64,000 nt of DNA, from positions 16,190-80,189 of the forward strand of contig CAYPZL010000002.1 in assembly GCA_964415045.1 (NCBI GenBank), in the 5' to 3' direction. The stretch comes from CAYPZL01 sp964415045. Its GTDB lineage: Bacteria > Planctomycetota > Phycisphaerae > Sedimentisphaerales > Anaerobacaceae. Made by a program: the position numbers and the translations under genes. The notes beneath the pieces were generated by a model. It was not told where the DNA came from. It ran no database searches and worked only from the letters and a program-made list of their open reading frames with translations. Positions 34,200 through 42,706 of the stretch are shown piece after piece; the stretch's first letter is position 1; each line of letters begins with the position of its first letter.

Positions 34200-34514
34200 T
34201 TATTCGAATGCGATACCCAGTCCGATCGTCGCGTCGTCCAGTGTGCTGCGCCGTTCCACCCTCACCACTCGCCCCTTCTTGACGCGAGCATATTGGCCCT
34301 TCTCTTCGGCCAGCCGTTCCGTCCTCGGGAAGTTCAACTCGACCTCGCTGCCGGGACGCGCCGGTGTCGTCATCGGAACGGAGATGAACGCTCCTACCTT
34401 GCTGATATTGGCGCTGCGGCCGTTGAAGAAACGGTTGGCCTCAGGCAGCCAAACGCTTACGGGCCAGGTCAGTTTCGTCCGCTTCTCCCTGCGTTGTTCC
34501 ACCAACGTATCCAT
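34200..34514 (-). CDS. PilZ domain protein
   Basis: The 104-residue protein is a single PilZ domain. It has the cyclic-di-GMP-binding RREKR motif (Arg-x-x-x-Arg, residues 8-12) and a second motif SANISKVGAFI in the place of D/N-x-S-x-x-G. Single-domain PilZ proteins act as cyclic-di-GMP receptors that bind pilus or flagellar motors. The window also encodes an HD-GYP phosphodiesterase in a pilus-type operon, so they may belong to one circuit; this is inference. AAGGAG precedes the ATG at good spacing. Confidence 0.88.
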   Translation of the reverse strand: MDTLVEQRREKRTKLTWPVSVWLPEANRFFNGRSANISKVGAFISVPMTTPARPGSEVELNFPRTERLAEEKGQYARVKKGRVVRVERRSTLDDATIGLGIAFE

Positions 34515-34785
34515 CGTCTGATCTCCTTATACCGATCTTCTCCAGTAAACATTGGTATCGGCAAGGTAAATATGGGAGGCTTAGAATATCTGGGGGAAAT
34601 ATTTTTCTTTTTCGTATTTTTTTCAAAGGCCCGATGGTCAGAAGGGATGTTGCTTTTTTTATCGGGCATTCGCGAGGCACCCTGCCGCCGATTTTGCCGC
34701 CCAATGGGCAATGGCGATGACCGCGGGCGGGTTGGTTTCCCCAATCCGCTTGCGACGATCTTCGATTTCGTGTAGTCTTGCAAAT

Positions 34786-35907
34786 ATGGTGGCAAAAGTA
34801 CTCAAACTAAGTGGTCAGAGTGAAGATGCCGAGCTCGCCCGGGAAGCTGCCGACGTCCTCAATGCCGGCGGCCTGGTGGCTTTTCCGACGGAGACGGTGT
34901 ATGGCATCGCGTGCCGGACGCAGCGAGCGCCTCTGTCCCGGTTGGACCGAGTGAAAGGCAGAGCGGCCGACAAACACTACACGCTGCATTTGGGACAAGT
35001 CGACGAATACCGCCGCTACGTACCGCCCGTCAGCCTGCGGACCGAAAAGCTCATCCGCCACGCTTGGCCCGGACCTCTGACGCTGGTTTTCGAGTTCGGT
35101 GCGGCGGCCCTCCGTGAGAAGAAACGGCAGTTGGACAGGCAAGCATTCGAAGCCCTCTACAGAGATCACACCATCGGCATTCGTTGCCCCGACCACCCTG
35201 CTGCCTCGCTGCTCCTGTCCAGCGCCGACGGCCCTGTTGTCGCCCCGAGCGCCAATCTCGCCGGCCGGGAGCCTGCCACCGATGCAGACCAGGTGCTTTC
35301 CCAGTTGTCCGACCGCATCGATCTCGTCCTCGACGGCGGCCCCTGCAAGTACGGCAAGAGCAGTACCGTCGCCCGGATCGGGCCGCGAGGCGTGGAAGTC
35401 CTCCGGAAAGGGGTCTATTCGCAAACCCAGTTGCAGAAGATGTCGCCGGTGACGTTCCTGCTCGTTTGCACCGGAAACACCTGCCGAAGCCCGATGGCGG
35501 AGGGCCTCTTGCGAAAGCACTTGGCGGAAAAAGTCGGTTGCAGCGTTGACGAGCTGGCGAAAATGGGGTATAAGGTGATTTCCGCAGGTACAATGCAGAT
35601 GTCTGGCATGCCGGCCAGCACAGAAGCTGTGGCGGCCTGCCAGCGAAAGGGAGTCGACATCAGGGACCATGCAAGCCAGCGTTTGACGCCGTTACTCATT
35701 GAGGCAAGCGACTTTATCTTCGCCATGACGCGCTCCCACGCGGAACAGGTCACCTTTCTTGCCCCGGACGCCGGGAGCAAGTGTTCACTGTTGGCCGGGG
35801 ACAGAGAGATACCGGATCCGATCGGCCGACCCCAGGAGTACTTCGATAACTGTGCCAATATCATAGAAGCGGCTGTGAAAGCCAGAGTGCGCGAGCTTAG
35901 AGTATGA
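34786..35907 (+). CDS. TsaC/Sua5-type YrdC domain fused to low-molecular-weight phosphatase
   Basis: The 373-residue protein has two enzymes. Residues about 10-210 form a YrdC domain: FPTETVYGIACRT, RVKGRAADKHYTLHLG, AWPGPLTLVF, GIRCPDHPAA and PVVAPSANLAGREPA. It makes threonylcarbamoyl-AMP for t6A. Residues about 222-370 form a low-molecular-weight protein-tyrosine-phosphatase/arsenate-reductase domain with the P-loop VCTGNTCRSPMAEG (Cys228, Arg234) and the Asp-Pro of IPDPIG. The junction has no stop or frameshift. Its stop overlaps the rpiB start by four bases. Such fusions occur in a few phyla; substrate of the phosphatase is unknown. Confidence 0.92.
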   Translation: MVAKVLKLSGQSEDAELAREAADVLNAGGLVAFPTETVYGIACRTQRAPLSRLDRVKGRAADKHYTLHLGQVDEYRRYVPPVSLRTEKLIRHAWPGPLTLVFEFGAAALREKKRQLDRQAFEALYRDHTIGIRCPDHPAASLLLSSADGPVVAPSANLAGREPATDADQVLSQLSDRIDLVLDGGPCKYGKSSTVARIGPRGVEVLRKGVYSQTQLQKMSPVTFLLVCTGNTCRSPMAEGLLRKHLAEKVGCSVDELAKMGYKVISAGTMQMSGMPASTEAVAACQRKGVDIRDHASQRLTPLLIEASDFIFAMTRSHAEQVTFLAPDAGSKCSLLAGDREIPDPIGRPQEYFDNCANIIEAAVKARVRELRV

Positions 35908-36371
35908 AAATCGCAGTGGGAAGTGATCATCGAGGCTATGAAGCCAAACAAGTCGTCAAGGCGATAATCGCCCAGATGGGACATGAATGCATTGATTTCG
36001 GGACGGATGGAACCAGTCCCGTCGACTATCCTGATTTGGCCTATACCGTAGCCAAGGCGGTCTCGGACGCACAGGCCGAACGGGCCATCCTCATTTGCGC
36101 CACCGGCTTGGGAATGAGTATCGCCGCCAACAAAGTCAGGGGGATTCGGGCGGCTCTCTGTCACGACGAGTTGAGCGCCCAGATCTCGCGCGACCACAAC
36201 GACACAAACGTATTGTGCCTCTCCGGCGACCAGATCGGACAGGTGCTGCTCCGCAAGATCGTGGAAGTCTGGATCGGCACGGAATTCAGCGGAGGGCGTC
36301 ATCGGAGGCGCGTGAACAAAATCACCGCGATCGAAAAAGGCCGAGACCCGCGTGAGGTGAAAAACGGGTGA
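35904..36371 (+). CDS. rpiB: Ribose-5-phosphate isomerase B
   Basis: The 155-residue enzyme has the RpiB/LacAB signatures: MKIAVGSDHRGYEAK at the N-terminus, FGTDGTSPVDYPD, the catalytic Cys in ILICATGLGMSIAANKV (about residue 68), and CHDELSAQISRDHNDTNVL. It interconverts ribulose-5-phosphate and ribose-5-phosphate, feeding purine synthesis. It overlaps the end of the Sua5-phosphatase fusion by four bases (ATGA); the same neighbourhood with phosphatase genes is often seen in Gram-positive bacteria. Confidence 0.95.
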   Translation: MKIAVGSDHRGYEAKQVVKAIIAQMGHECIDFGTDGTSPVDYPDLAYTVAKAVSDAQAERAILICATGLGMSIAANKVRGIRAALCHDELSAQISRDHNDTNVLCLSGDQIGQVLLRKIVEVWIGTEFSGGRHRRRVNKITAIEKGRDPREVKNG

Positions 36372-36514
36372 CCCGGCGAGGCGCTTGAATCGGCCAATCA
36401 CACCGAAGTTGCTCTACGCAGCAATCGTCCCAGCAGCGCAGAACCTGCGTGAACTGCCCCCTTGCGCATGACTCACACCCGCACGCCACAGATCCCCTCG
36501 CAAGCGGCCACCGC

Positions 36515-37198
36515 TCATTCGAGCTTTTGCTGAAGCTGCTGGAGCACGGAACGGATGGCCTTGATCTGGCCCTGGAGCCCCATCATTTGCTCGGTCTGGA
36601 CCTGAAGCTTGCTGTTGAGCTGATCGATCTTGCTCTGGGCCACCTTCGCGTGTTCCAGCGCCGCATCCCGGGACTTCGTGAGAGTGGCAACCTGTTTCTC
36701 CAGCAGTCCGCGCGTATCCACGAGATTCTTCACCATCGTCTGCAGCTCATCTCGCGACTTGGTCAGCTCATTGACCCTCTGCTGGAGCTGGCCATTGGCC
36801 GTGCTCAGTTCATCCACTCTCTGACTCAGTTCCGCACGTGCGGCCCCGAGTTGACTCACCTTCGCCTCAAGCTGGGTGCTGTTCGTGCTGAGGACGCCTA
36901 CCTTAGCCTCAAGCTCATCGCGCAGCTCGGCAAGGCTCTTGACCTGATCGGCCAGCTCGCTTTTCTCCTGCTTTTCGGCCGCCAGCGCAGAAGCCGTCTC
37001 ATTGAGCTCTCTCTCGAACGCCTTTACATCTTCCTGGAGCTTGTCTCGCTCCTGGCGCGTCTTATCGAGGCTGGTCTTGAGCTGCTCCACCTGCTTCTGC
37101 AATTCGGCGGTCTCGGTAGCCGACTGGTTGCAGCCCCCGAGGGCCAGTGTGCCGGCGATGGCAAGTGCCCAGACAACCGCGTACCTGATATTCGTCAT
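36515..37198 (-). CDS. Coiled-coil lipoprotein
   Basis: The 227-residue protein has a lipoprotein signal with lipobox LALGGC (Cys about residue 23). A continuous long coiled coil then runs to the C-terminus (LQKQVEQLKTSLDKTRQERD and later heptads), with nearly regular repeats of about 28 residues around -LR-ELEAKV- segments. There is no globular domain. It is probably a periplasmic, membrane-anchored spacer or tether. AAAGGAGGAG is an excellent ribosome binding site. A 16-base palindrome (37216-37231) lies just upstream in the leader. Confidence 0.82.
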   Translation of the reverse strand: MTNIRYAVVWALAIAGTLALGGCNQSATETAELQKQVEQLKTSLDKTRQERDKLQEDVKAFERELNETASALAAEKQEKSELADQVKSLAELRDELEAKVGVLSTNSTQLEAKVSQLGAARAELSQRVDELSTANGQLQQRVNELTKSRDELQTMVKNLVDTRGLLEKQVATLTKSRDAALEHAKVAQSKIDQLNSKLQVQTEQMMGLQGQIKAIRSVLQQLQQKLE

Positions 37199-37604
37199 TC
37201 CGCTCCTCCTTTCCCGTTTGGCAAGCCAAACTGGAGTATGTTTGCTCACTCACCCCCCACCGGGCCGACATACCCGAACCCGTTTTACCTATATTCACAC
37301 ACAGCTAATAACTTAGGATAACTCAACATGCCCCGCACGTCAAGAGTTTTCCTTGCTGCCCGAGTGTTCGACGATCTTCCCGATTCTCGCTCGGGCCCCG
37401 GGGGGCCTCCGCCCGCCCCCGCCAGACCGCACGGGAGGGCCGGCTCAGCAAGGGTCCGGAATTGCCGCCGGGCTCCCTCACGCCAAACCACTGAGACGAA
37501 ATTTGCCCGCGAAAAGCCCGTTCCACACCTGCCGCCGCCTTTCAGAGGCCACGACGAGTATACGGAGAAGGCGATGGGGAGCATCTGTGAAGAGACCGGA
37601 CCGG
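37199..37604. other. Intergenic region, 406 bp, between two minus-strand genes
   Basis: Apart from the palindrome at 37216-37231 I see no gene and no confident promoter. The middle (about 37380-37440) is extremely G/C-rich with short G and C runs. Frames open here on both strands but lack ribosome binding sites and look like by-products of composition. Confidence 0.5.
37216..37231. promoter_or_regulatory. Palindrome in the leader of the coiled-coil lipoprotein gene
   Basis: GTTTGGC-AA-GCCAAAC is a perfect inverted repeat immediately upstream of the ribosome binding site. It could be an operator or an RNA hairpin that occludes translation. Confidence 0.35.
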
Positions 37605-38672
37605 CTATACTTTGGCCGCAGCGGGGTGAACCCGGCGAGGCCGGGCCCCGGCGGTAACTGCAATCGGATGACGCCCCGACGCGCGGTTCTGCACCACCGA
37701 CGAGGTTCCAACCGACCGCCATTTTCGGTACCGGGCTTCGAGAAGAGCGTCGGTACTCAGACGCTTCAACTCGGCCAGCGTCCTGGCGATGTACGTCTCG
37801 ACATTATGGACGGTATCATGCACGTTGCGATGGGCGCCGCCCACGGGCTCGGGAATCGCCGCATCGACAAGGCCCAATTTGCACAGGTCTTTGCTGGTGA
37901 GCCTCAAGGCCTGCGCTGCGGCCGGGGCCTGCGACCCGTCGCGCCAGAGAATCGCCGCACACCCCTCGGGCGATATCACCGAGTAGTAGGCGAATTCAAG
38001 CATGGCCAGCCGGTCCCCCACCGCGATGCCCAGCGCGCCGCCGGAGCCGCCTTCGCCGATACAGATCGAGATGATCGGCACCCGAAGACGCGACATTTCC
38101 GTCAGATTCAGCGCGATCGCCTGGGCTTGGCCACGCTCCTCGGCGCCGACGCCGGGATACGCACCGGGTGTATCGATCAAAGTCACAATCGGCAGACCGT
38201 ACTTCTCGGCGAACTTCATCTTGGCCAGCGCCTTGCGATAGCCCTCCGGATTGGGACAGCCGAAATTGCAGGCGATCTTCTCCTTGGTGTTTTTGCCCTT
38301 GTTCTGGCCGACGAGGAGCACTTTGCTTCGAGCGATCTGGCCGATGCCCGTGACAATCGCCCGGTCGTCGCCGAAACACCTGTCCCCGTGCAATTCGCGG
38401 AAGTCCTTCACCATCAGCTTGAGATAGTCCGTCAGGATCGGCCGGTGCGGATGCCGCGCGACCTGTACGGTTTGCCAAGGCGTCAGAGTGGCGTAGATGC
38501 GCTTGAGCTCGCTGATTCGCTCCTTCTCAATACGCCGAATCTCCACCGAATAGTCGATACCCTTCTGGGAGCTGATCTTGCGCAGCTCGTCCATTTGCCG
38601 CTCGAGGTCGGCTACCCTCTGCTCGAAATCCAGGTGTACACCGTTATTGGCTCTGGTATTCTCAGGCGCCAT
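37605..38672 (-). CDS. accA: Acetyl-CoA carboxylase carboxyltransferase subunit alpha
   Basis: The 355-residue protein aligns with AccA: FEQRVADLERQMDELRKISS, ARHPHRPILTDYLKLMVKDFRELHGDRCFGDD, GCPNPEGYRKALAKMKFAEKYGLP, DTPGAYPGVGAEERGQAQAI and ISICIGEGGSGGALGIAVGD. It transfers carboxyl from biotin to acetyl-CoA with AccD, which is not in this window. The C-terminus runs about 30 residues past the usual end with a basic, low-complexity tail (NRASGRHPIAVTAGARPRR). I chose ATG 38672; longer frames pass through an attenuator-like hairpin at 38739-38766. Confidence 0.94.
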   Translation of the reverse strand: MAPENTRANNGVHLDFEQRVADLERQMDELRKISSQKGIDYSVEIRRIEKERISELKRIYATLTPWQTVQVARHPHRPILTDYLKLMVKDFRELHGDRCFGDDRAIVTGIGQIARSKVLLVGQNKGKNTKEKIACNFGCPNPEGYRKALAKMKFAEKYGLPIVTLIDTPGAYPGVGAEERGQAQAIALNLTEMSRLRVPIISICIGEGGSGGALGIAVGDRLAMLEFAYYSVISPEGCAAILWRDGSQAPAAAQALRLTSKDLCKLGLVDAAIPEPVGGAHRNVHDTVHNVETYIARTLAELKRLSTDALLEARYRKWRSVGTSSVVQNRASGRHPIAVTAGARPRRVHPAAAKV

Positions 38673-38738
38673 ATCGTCTACAGACCTTCCCGCCATCGGC
38701 ACGATCACGGTCCCGCGTACGAACCGCAACATGCACAC

Positions 38739-38766
38739 AAAAAAATCGCCCACGCGAGAGGCGGGC
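38739..38766 (-). terminator. Attenuator-like hairpin in the accA leader
   Basis: On the minus strand GCCCGC and GTGGGC form a six-base stem (one G-U pair) with a seven-base loop, followed by GA and T7. It lies 67 bases upstream of the accA start codon, where a premature terminator would control accA. Confidence 0.5.
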
Positions 38767-38850
38767 CTTATAATCTACTTCGCCACATCAGGCGAGTTTT
38801 CTTTAAGGGAAGAATGTTAGCATTTTGCCCTTCCAAAAGAAAGAAAAAAA

Positions 38851-38877
38851 TTGACAGGCCGGGACGGCAGCTATACC
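38851..38877 (+). promoter_or_regulatory. Candidate promoter for tyrA-purL-purQ
   Basis: TTGACA (38851-38856) is followed by TATACC at 38872-38877, a spacer of 15, or by TACCCT at a spacer of 17. It lies about 50 bases upstream of the tyrA start. Confidence 0.5.
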
Positions 38878-38923
38878 CTCTGGCATTGGAGTCTCGGCAT
38901 TGATTTCCCGTAAGATCTTTCAC

Positions 38924-39796
38924 ATGAAGGATTTACATAACATCTCGGTTGTCGGATTGGGTCTTCTCGGCGGTTCGATTGCGTTGGCGGTGCAGCAGCG
39001 TTTACCGGGTGCCCGCGTGGTCGGTTACAGCCATCGGGCCACGACACGAGTAAAGGCCCGGGGCCTCGGGGTCGCCACGGAGATCGCCGACGATCTGCGC
39101 TCGGGCGTCCGCGAGGCGGACCTGGTCATCCTGGCCACGCCCATCTTCACGTTCGACCGCTATTTCGCCGAGCTGACGAGTTGCGTGCCGGACGGCTGCC
39201 TCATCACCGACGTGGGTTCCACAAAACTCCTGCCCCACCAGTGGGCCGAATCGCGTCTGGACGAGCGTGCCTGTTACGTCGGCTCGCATCCGGTAGCAGG
39301 CTCGGAGCAGCGAGGCGTCGAATTCGCCAGAGACGATCTTTTCGACAGGACGCGCTGCATCCTGACCCGAACGGAAACGACCGACGGCGACGCGGTGAAG
39401 TCTCTGGAGAGGTTCTGGTCGGGCCTCGGGTGTTTCGTGGAGGTGATGAGTCCGGCCGAACACGACCGGGTCTTTGCCAACATCAGCCACCTGCCTCACG
39501 TGATGGCCGCCGGACTTGTCAATGCCAGCGAGCACGCGGACATGAAGTTCGCGGGCAAGGGATTCCTCGACAGCACGAGGATTGCCTCGGGACCCTCTAC
39601 GGTCTGGACCGATGTGCTTCTGAGCAACGGGCCGAACATCGCCGCCGGGCTCGACCGCGTGATCGCCGAGCTGTCCAAGCTCCGGACCGCCATCAAGAAA
39701 GGCGAGAAGGACAGCGTCAAAGAATTGCTCGAGACCGCTCGGAAGAAGCGAGCGGCGCTCATAAAGTACAAAATCAGGAAGAAGGAGCTTCTGTAG
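38924..39796 (+). CDS. tyrA: Prephenate dehydrogenase
   Basis: The 290-residue protein has an N-terminal NAD(P)-binding motif, VVGLGLLGGSIALAV, then LVILATPIFTF, the conserved ITDVGSTK and GSHPVAGSEQRGVEFARDDLF. These belong to prephenate/arogenate dehydrogenases. It makes 4-hydroxyphenylpyruvate for tyrosine. A C-terminal helix region ends in a Lys-rich tail. No ACT domain is fused. ATG 38924 is preferred over the TTG at 38900, which lacks a better ribosome binding site. The stop overlaps the purL GTG start by one base (TAGTG). Confidence 0.92.
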   Translation: MKDLHNISVVGLGLLGGSIALAVQQRLPGARVVGYSHRATTRVKARGLGVATEIADDLRSGVREADLVILATPIFTFDRYFAELTSCVPDGCLITDVGSTKLLPHQWAESRLDERACYVGSHPVAGSEQRGVEFARDDLFDRTRCILTRTETTDGDAVKSLERFWSGLGCFVEVMSPAEHDRVFANISHLPHVMAAGLVNASEHADMKFAGKGFLDSTRIASGPSTVWTDVLLSNGPNIAAGLDRVIAELSKLRTAIKKGEKDSVKELLETARKKRAALIKYKIRKKELL

Positions 39797-42678
39797 TGAA
39801 GCAGTGGCGTTTTGAGGTTTTCAGCCGGTCCGGCTTTGTCGATGTCCACGGCAACGGTGTGCTGGAGGATATCCGCGAGCTCGGGATCCGTTCGATTGAA
39901 GCGGTTCAGTCTGCAAAGGTGTTCCTGATCGAGGCCGACTTTGACAGGGCCTTTGCCGAGCGTGTGGCCCGGGAGCTTCTGACCGACCCGGTTTGCGAGG
40001 AATACTATATCGGACGAAGTGGTCCGCCGGCGGGGCTGGCCCGCGCGACTTTGCTGGAAGTTCATCTCAAGAGCGGCGTTACCGACCCCGTGGCCGAATC
40101 GGTCATGACCGCCCTCGGCGACATGGGGGCCGCGCCCGCCCACGTGCGCACGGCGCGGAAGTACGTTCTGCTGGGGGAGATCAAGCCCGCCGAAATCGAT
40201 ACCGTTGCCAAGAAGGTGCTGGCAAACGATTGCATCGAAGACGTCGTGATCGGCGATGAGGCCGAACCGCCGAGCCCGCACCTCAAACCGTACGAGCTCG
40301 AAATCACTCCCTGGCCCATCACGGAGCTGGACGACGACGGCCTTACCGAGCTCAGCAGACAGAAGGACCTGTTCCTGAACGTCGTCGAGATGAAGGCGAT
40401 TCAGGAGTACTACAGGCAGCTCGGCCGCGAGCCCACGGATGTGGAGTTGGAAACCCTGGCCCAGACCTGGAGCGAGCACTGCGTCCACAAAACGCTCAAG
40501 AGCGCCGTGGACATGACGCTGGACGGCGAGCCGGTCCATTTTGACAATCTGCTGAAGGAGACCGTCTTCAAGGCCACCGAGGAGTTGCAGAAGGACTGGT
40601 GTATCTCCGTCTTCGCCGACAACGCGGGCGTCGTGGAGTTCGACGAGGACTCGGCCGTCTGCTTCAAGGTCGAGACGCACAACCATCCGTCCGCCCTCGA
40701 CCCCTACGGCGGGGCCGCCACGGGCATCGGTGGAGTGATCCGCGACCCGATGGGTACCGGCATGGGCGCCCGGCCGATCGCCAATACCGATATCTTCTGC
40801 TTCGGCGAGCCCGACAAGCGCCTCGACGAGATTCCCAAAGGCATTCTGCACCCCCGCCGGATCATGAAGGGCGTCGTCGCCGGCGTCCGAGACTATGGCA
40901 ACCGCATGGGGATTCCCACCGTAAACGGAGCGATCTATTTCGACGACCGCTACATCGGAAATCCGCTCGTCTACTGCGGCAACGTCGGTCTGATGGACAA
41001 GGCCAAGGCCTTCAAACACCCCCAGAGCGGCAATTTGATCGTGGTCGTCGGCGGGCGGACGGGACGAGACGGCATCCACGGGGCCACGTTCTCCAGCGGA
41101 CAGATGACGCACGAGCACGAGACGATCTTCTCCCACGCCGTCCAGATCGGCAATCCCATCACGGAAAAGAAGATGCTCGACGTGCTGGTCAGGGCCAACG
41201 AGGCCGGCCTCTACGAAGCAATCACCGACTGCGGCGCCGGAGGGCTCAGCAGCGCCGTCGGAGAGATGGGCCAGGACCTGGGAGCCGAGGTCGATCTCGA
41301 AAAGGTCCCCCTGAAGTACGCCGGGCTCGGGTACACCGAGATTTGGATCAGCGAGGCCCAGGAGCGGATGGTCATCGCGGTCAAACCCGAGAATCTGGAA
41401 GCCATCCAGAAGATTTTCGACAGCGAAAATGTGGAGTCCACGGTCATCGGCCGGTTCACGAACGACAAGAAGCTGCGTCTGCGTTACCTCGGCCAGCAGG
41501 TCGGCGAGCTGGACATGGACTTTCTGCATCACGGCGTCCCGAAGTACAGTCGCCAGGCCGCGTGGACGCGCCCGAAGCTCAGCGAGCCGGCCCTGCCCGA
41601 AAAGGACAGCTACAACAACGACCTCCTGCAGATCCTGTCCTCGTATAACGTGGCCAGCAAAGAATGGGTGATTCGCCAGTACGACCACGAGGTTCAGGGC
41701 GGCTCCGTGGTCAAGCCGCTCACGGGCGTAACCAACGACGGCCCGAGCGACGCGGCGGTCGTGCAACCCAAACTCAACTCGCAGCGGGGTCTTGCCATCA
41801 GTTGCGGTATGAACCCCCTGTACGGTGATATCGACCCCTACTGGATGGCCCTGGCGGGCATCGACGAAGCCATTCGCAACCTGATCTGTGTCGGCGCCCA
41901 GGCCGATCGCATCGCCCTGCTGGACAATTTCTGCTGGGGCGATTGCAACAAGGCCGAGGTCTTCGGGTCTCTCGTACGGGCCGCCCAGGCCTGTTACGAC
42001 GGCGCGATGGCATATCAGGCCCCCTTCATCTCGGGCAAGGATTCGTTGAACAACGAGTTCGCCTGCGAAGACGGCACCGTCATCGGCATCCCCGCCACGC
42101 TGCTGATCAGCGCCATGTCGATGGTCGACGACGTGGACCGGTGCGTGACGATGGATCTCAAGAAGCCGGGCAATCTCCTTTTCGTCGCGGGTCTGACGGA
42201 CGACGAACTCGGAGGCTCGCACTACTACAAGATCGCCGGGCATGTAGGGGCCAACGTGCCGAGACTCGATCTCGACACGGCGCCTCGCATCGCACAAAAA
42301 ATCTCGGAGGTTCTCGCACAGGGGCTCGTCGCAAGCTGCCACGATTGCTCCGAAGGCGGCCTGGCGGTGGCGCTGGCTGAAATGGCGTTTGCCGGCGGAC
42401 TGGGGATCGAAGCCGATTTGCGCGGATTGCCCAAAACCCGGGACTGCTCCCGCGTCGACGCGCAATTGTTCAGCGAATCGAACAGCCGATACGTCGTGGA
42501 AGTCGAGCCCGAGCACTACGATGCGTTTGCCAAGGCGATGTTGAATCTGCCCTTCGGTCAACTCGGAAAGGTGGTTGCCGAGCCGCGGCTGACGATCCGA
42601 AGCGAGGAGGGAGAAAACGTCGTCGACGCGGACCTGGACGCTTTGAAACAGGCATGGCAGAAGACTTTTGACTGGTGA
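39796..42678 (+). CDS. purL: Phosphoribosylformylglycinamidine synthase, large PurL without glutaminase
   Basis: The 960-residue protein starts with two PurS-like domains in tandem (about residues 1-75, KQWRFEVFSRSGFVDVHGNG, and 85-165, TLLEVHLKSGVTDPVAES). The PurL synthetase core follows with AQTWSEHCVHKTLK, FKVETHNHPSALDPYGGAATGIGGVIRD, TDCGAGGLSSAVGEMG and a second half containing LISAMSMVDDVDRCV and CHDCSEGGLAVALAEMAF. The glutaminase domain is a separate gene, purQ, 28 bases downstream. GTG 39796 follows GAAGGAG. The complex converts FGAR to FGAM. Confidence 0.95.
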   Translation: MKQWRFEVFSRSGFVDVHGNGVLEDIRELGIRSIEAVQSAKVFLIEADFDRAFAERVARELLTDPVCEEYYIGRSGPPAGLARATLLEVHLKSGVTDPVAESVMTALGDMGAAPAHVRTARKYVLLGEIKPAEIDTVAKKVLANDCIEDVVIGDEAEPPSPHLKPYELEITPWPITELDDDGLTELSRQKDLFLNVVEMKAIQEYYRQLGREPTDVELETLAQTWSEHCVHKTLKSAVDMTLDGEPVHFDNLLKETVFKATEELQKDWCISVFADNAGVVEFDEDSAVCFKVETHNHPSALDPYGGAATGIGGVIRDPMGTGMGARPIANTDIFCFGEPDKRLDEIPKGILHPRRIMKGVVAGVRDYGNRMGIPTVNGAIYFDDRYIGNPLVYCGNVGLMDKAKAFKHPQSGNLIVVVGGRTGRDGIHGATFSSGQMTHEHETIFSHAVQIGNPITEKKMLDVLVRANEAGLYEAITDCGAGGLSSAVGEMGQDLGAEVDLEKVPLKYAGLGYTEIWISEAQERMVIAVKPENLEAIQKIFDSENVESTVIGRFTNDKKLRLRYLGQQVGELDMDFLHHGVPKYSRQAAWTRPKLSEPALPEKDSYNNDLLQILSSYNVASKEWVIRQYDHEVQGGSVVKPLTGVTNDGPSDAAVVQPKLNSQRGLAISCGMNPLYGDIDPYWMALAGIDEAIRNLICVGAQADRIALLDNFCWGDCNKAEVFGSLVRAAQACYDGAMAYQAPFISGKDSLNNEFACEDGTVIGIPATLLISAMSMVDDVDRCVTMDLKKPGNLLFVAGLTDDELGGSHYYKIAGHVGANVPRLDLDTAPRIAQKISEVLAQGLVASCHDCSEGGLAVALAEMAFAGGLGIEADLRGLPKTRDCSRVDAQLFSESNSRYVVEVEPEHYDAFAKAMLNLPFGQLGKVVAEPRLTIRSEEGENVVDADLDALKQAWQKTFDW

Positions 42679-42706
42679 GATCACTCACGCTACTTGAGGT
42701 TTGAGC

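Noticed and set aside
34629..34667. An inverted repeat GCCCGAT...ATCGGGC upstream of the Sua5-phosphatase fusion
   Set aside because: The seven-base arms are 25 bases apart with a T-run inside the loop rather than after the stem, so it does not fit a terminator, and there is no second copy to support an operator.
37328..37657. A 109-codon plus-strand frame in the gap upstream of the coiled-coil lipoprotein gene
   Set aside because: It overlaps the end of accA, lacks a ribosome binding site and has composition-driven sequence.
39496..42684. A very long open frame of about 1060 codons on the strand opposite purL
   Set aside because: It is antisense to a full-length, motif-complete purL and arises from the high GC content at third codon positions. 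It has no ribosome binding site or recognisable domain.
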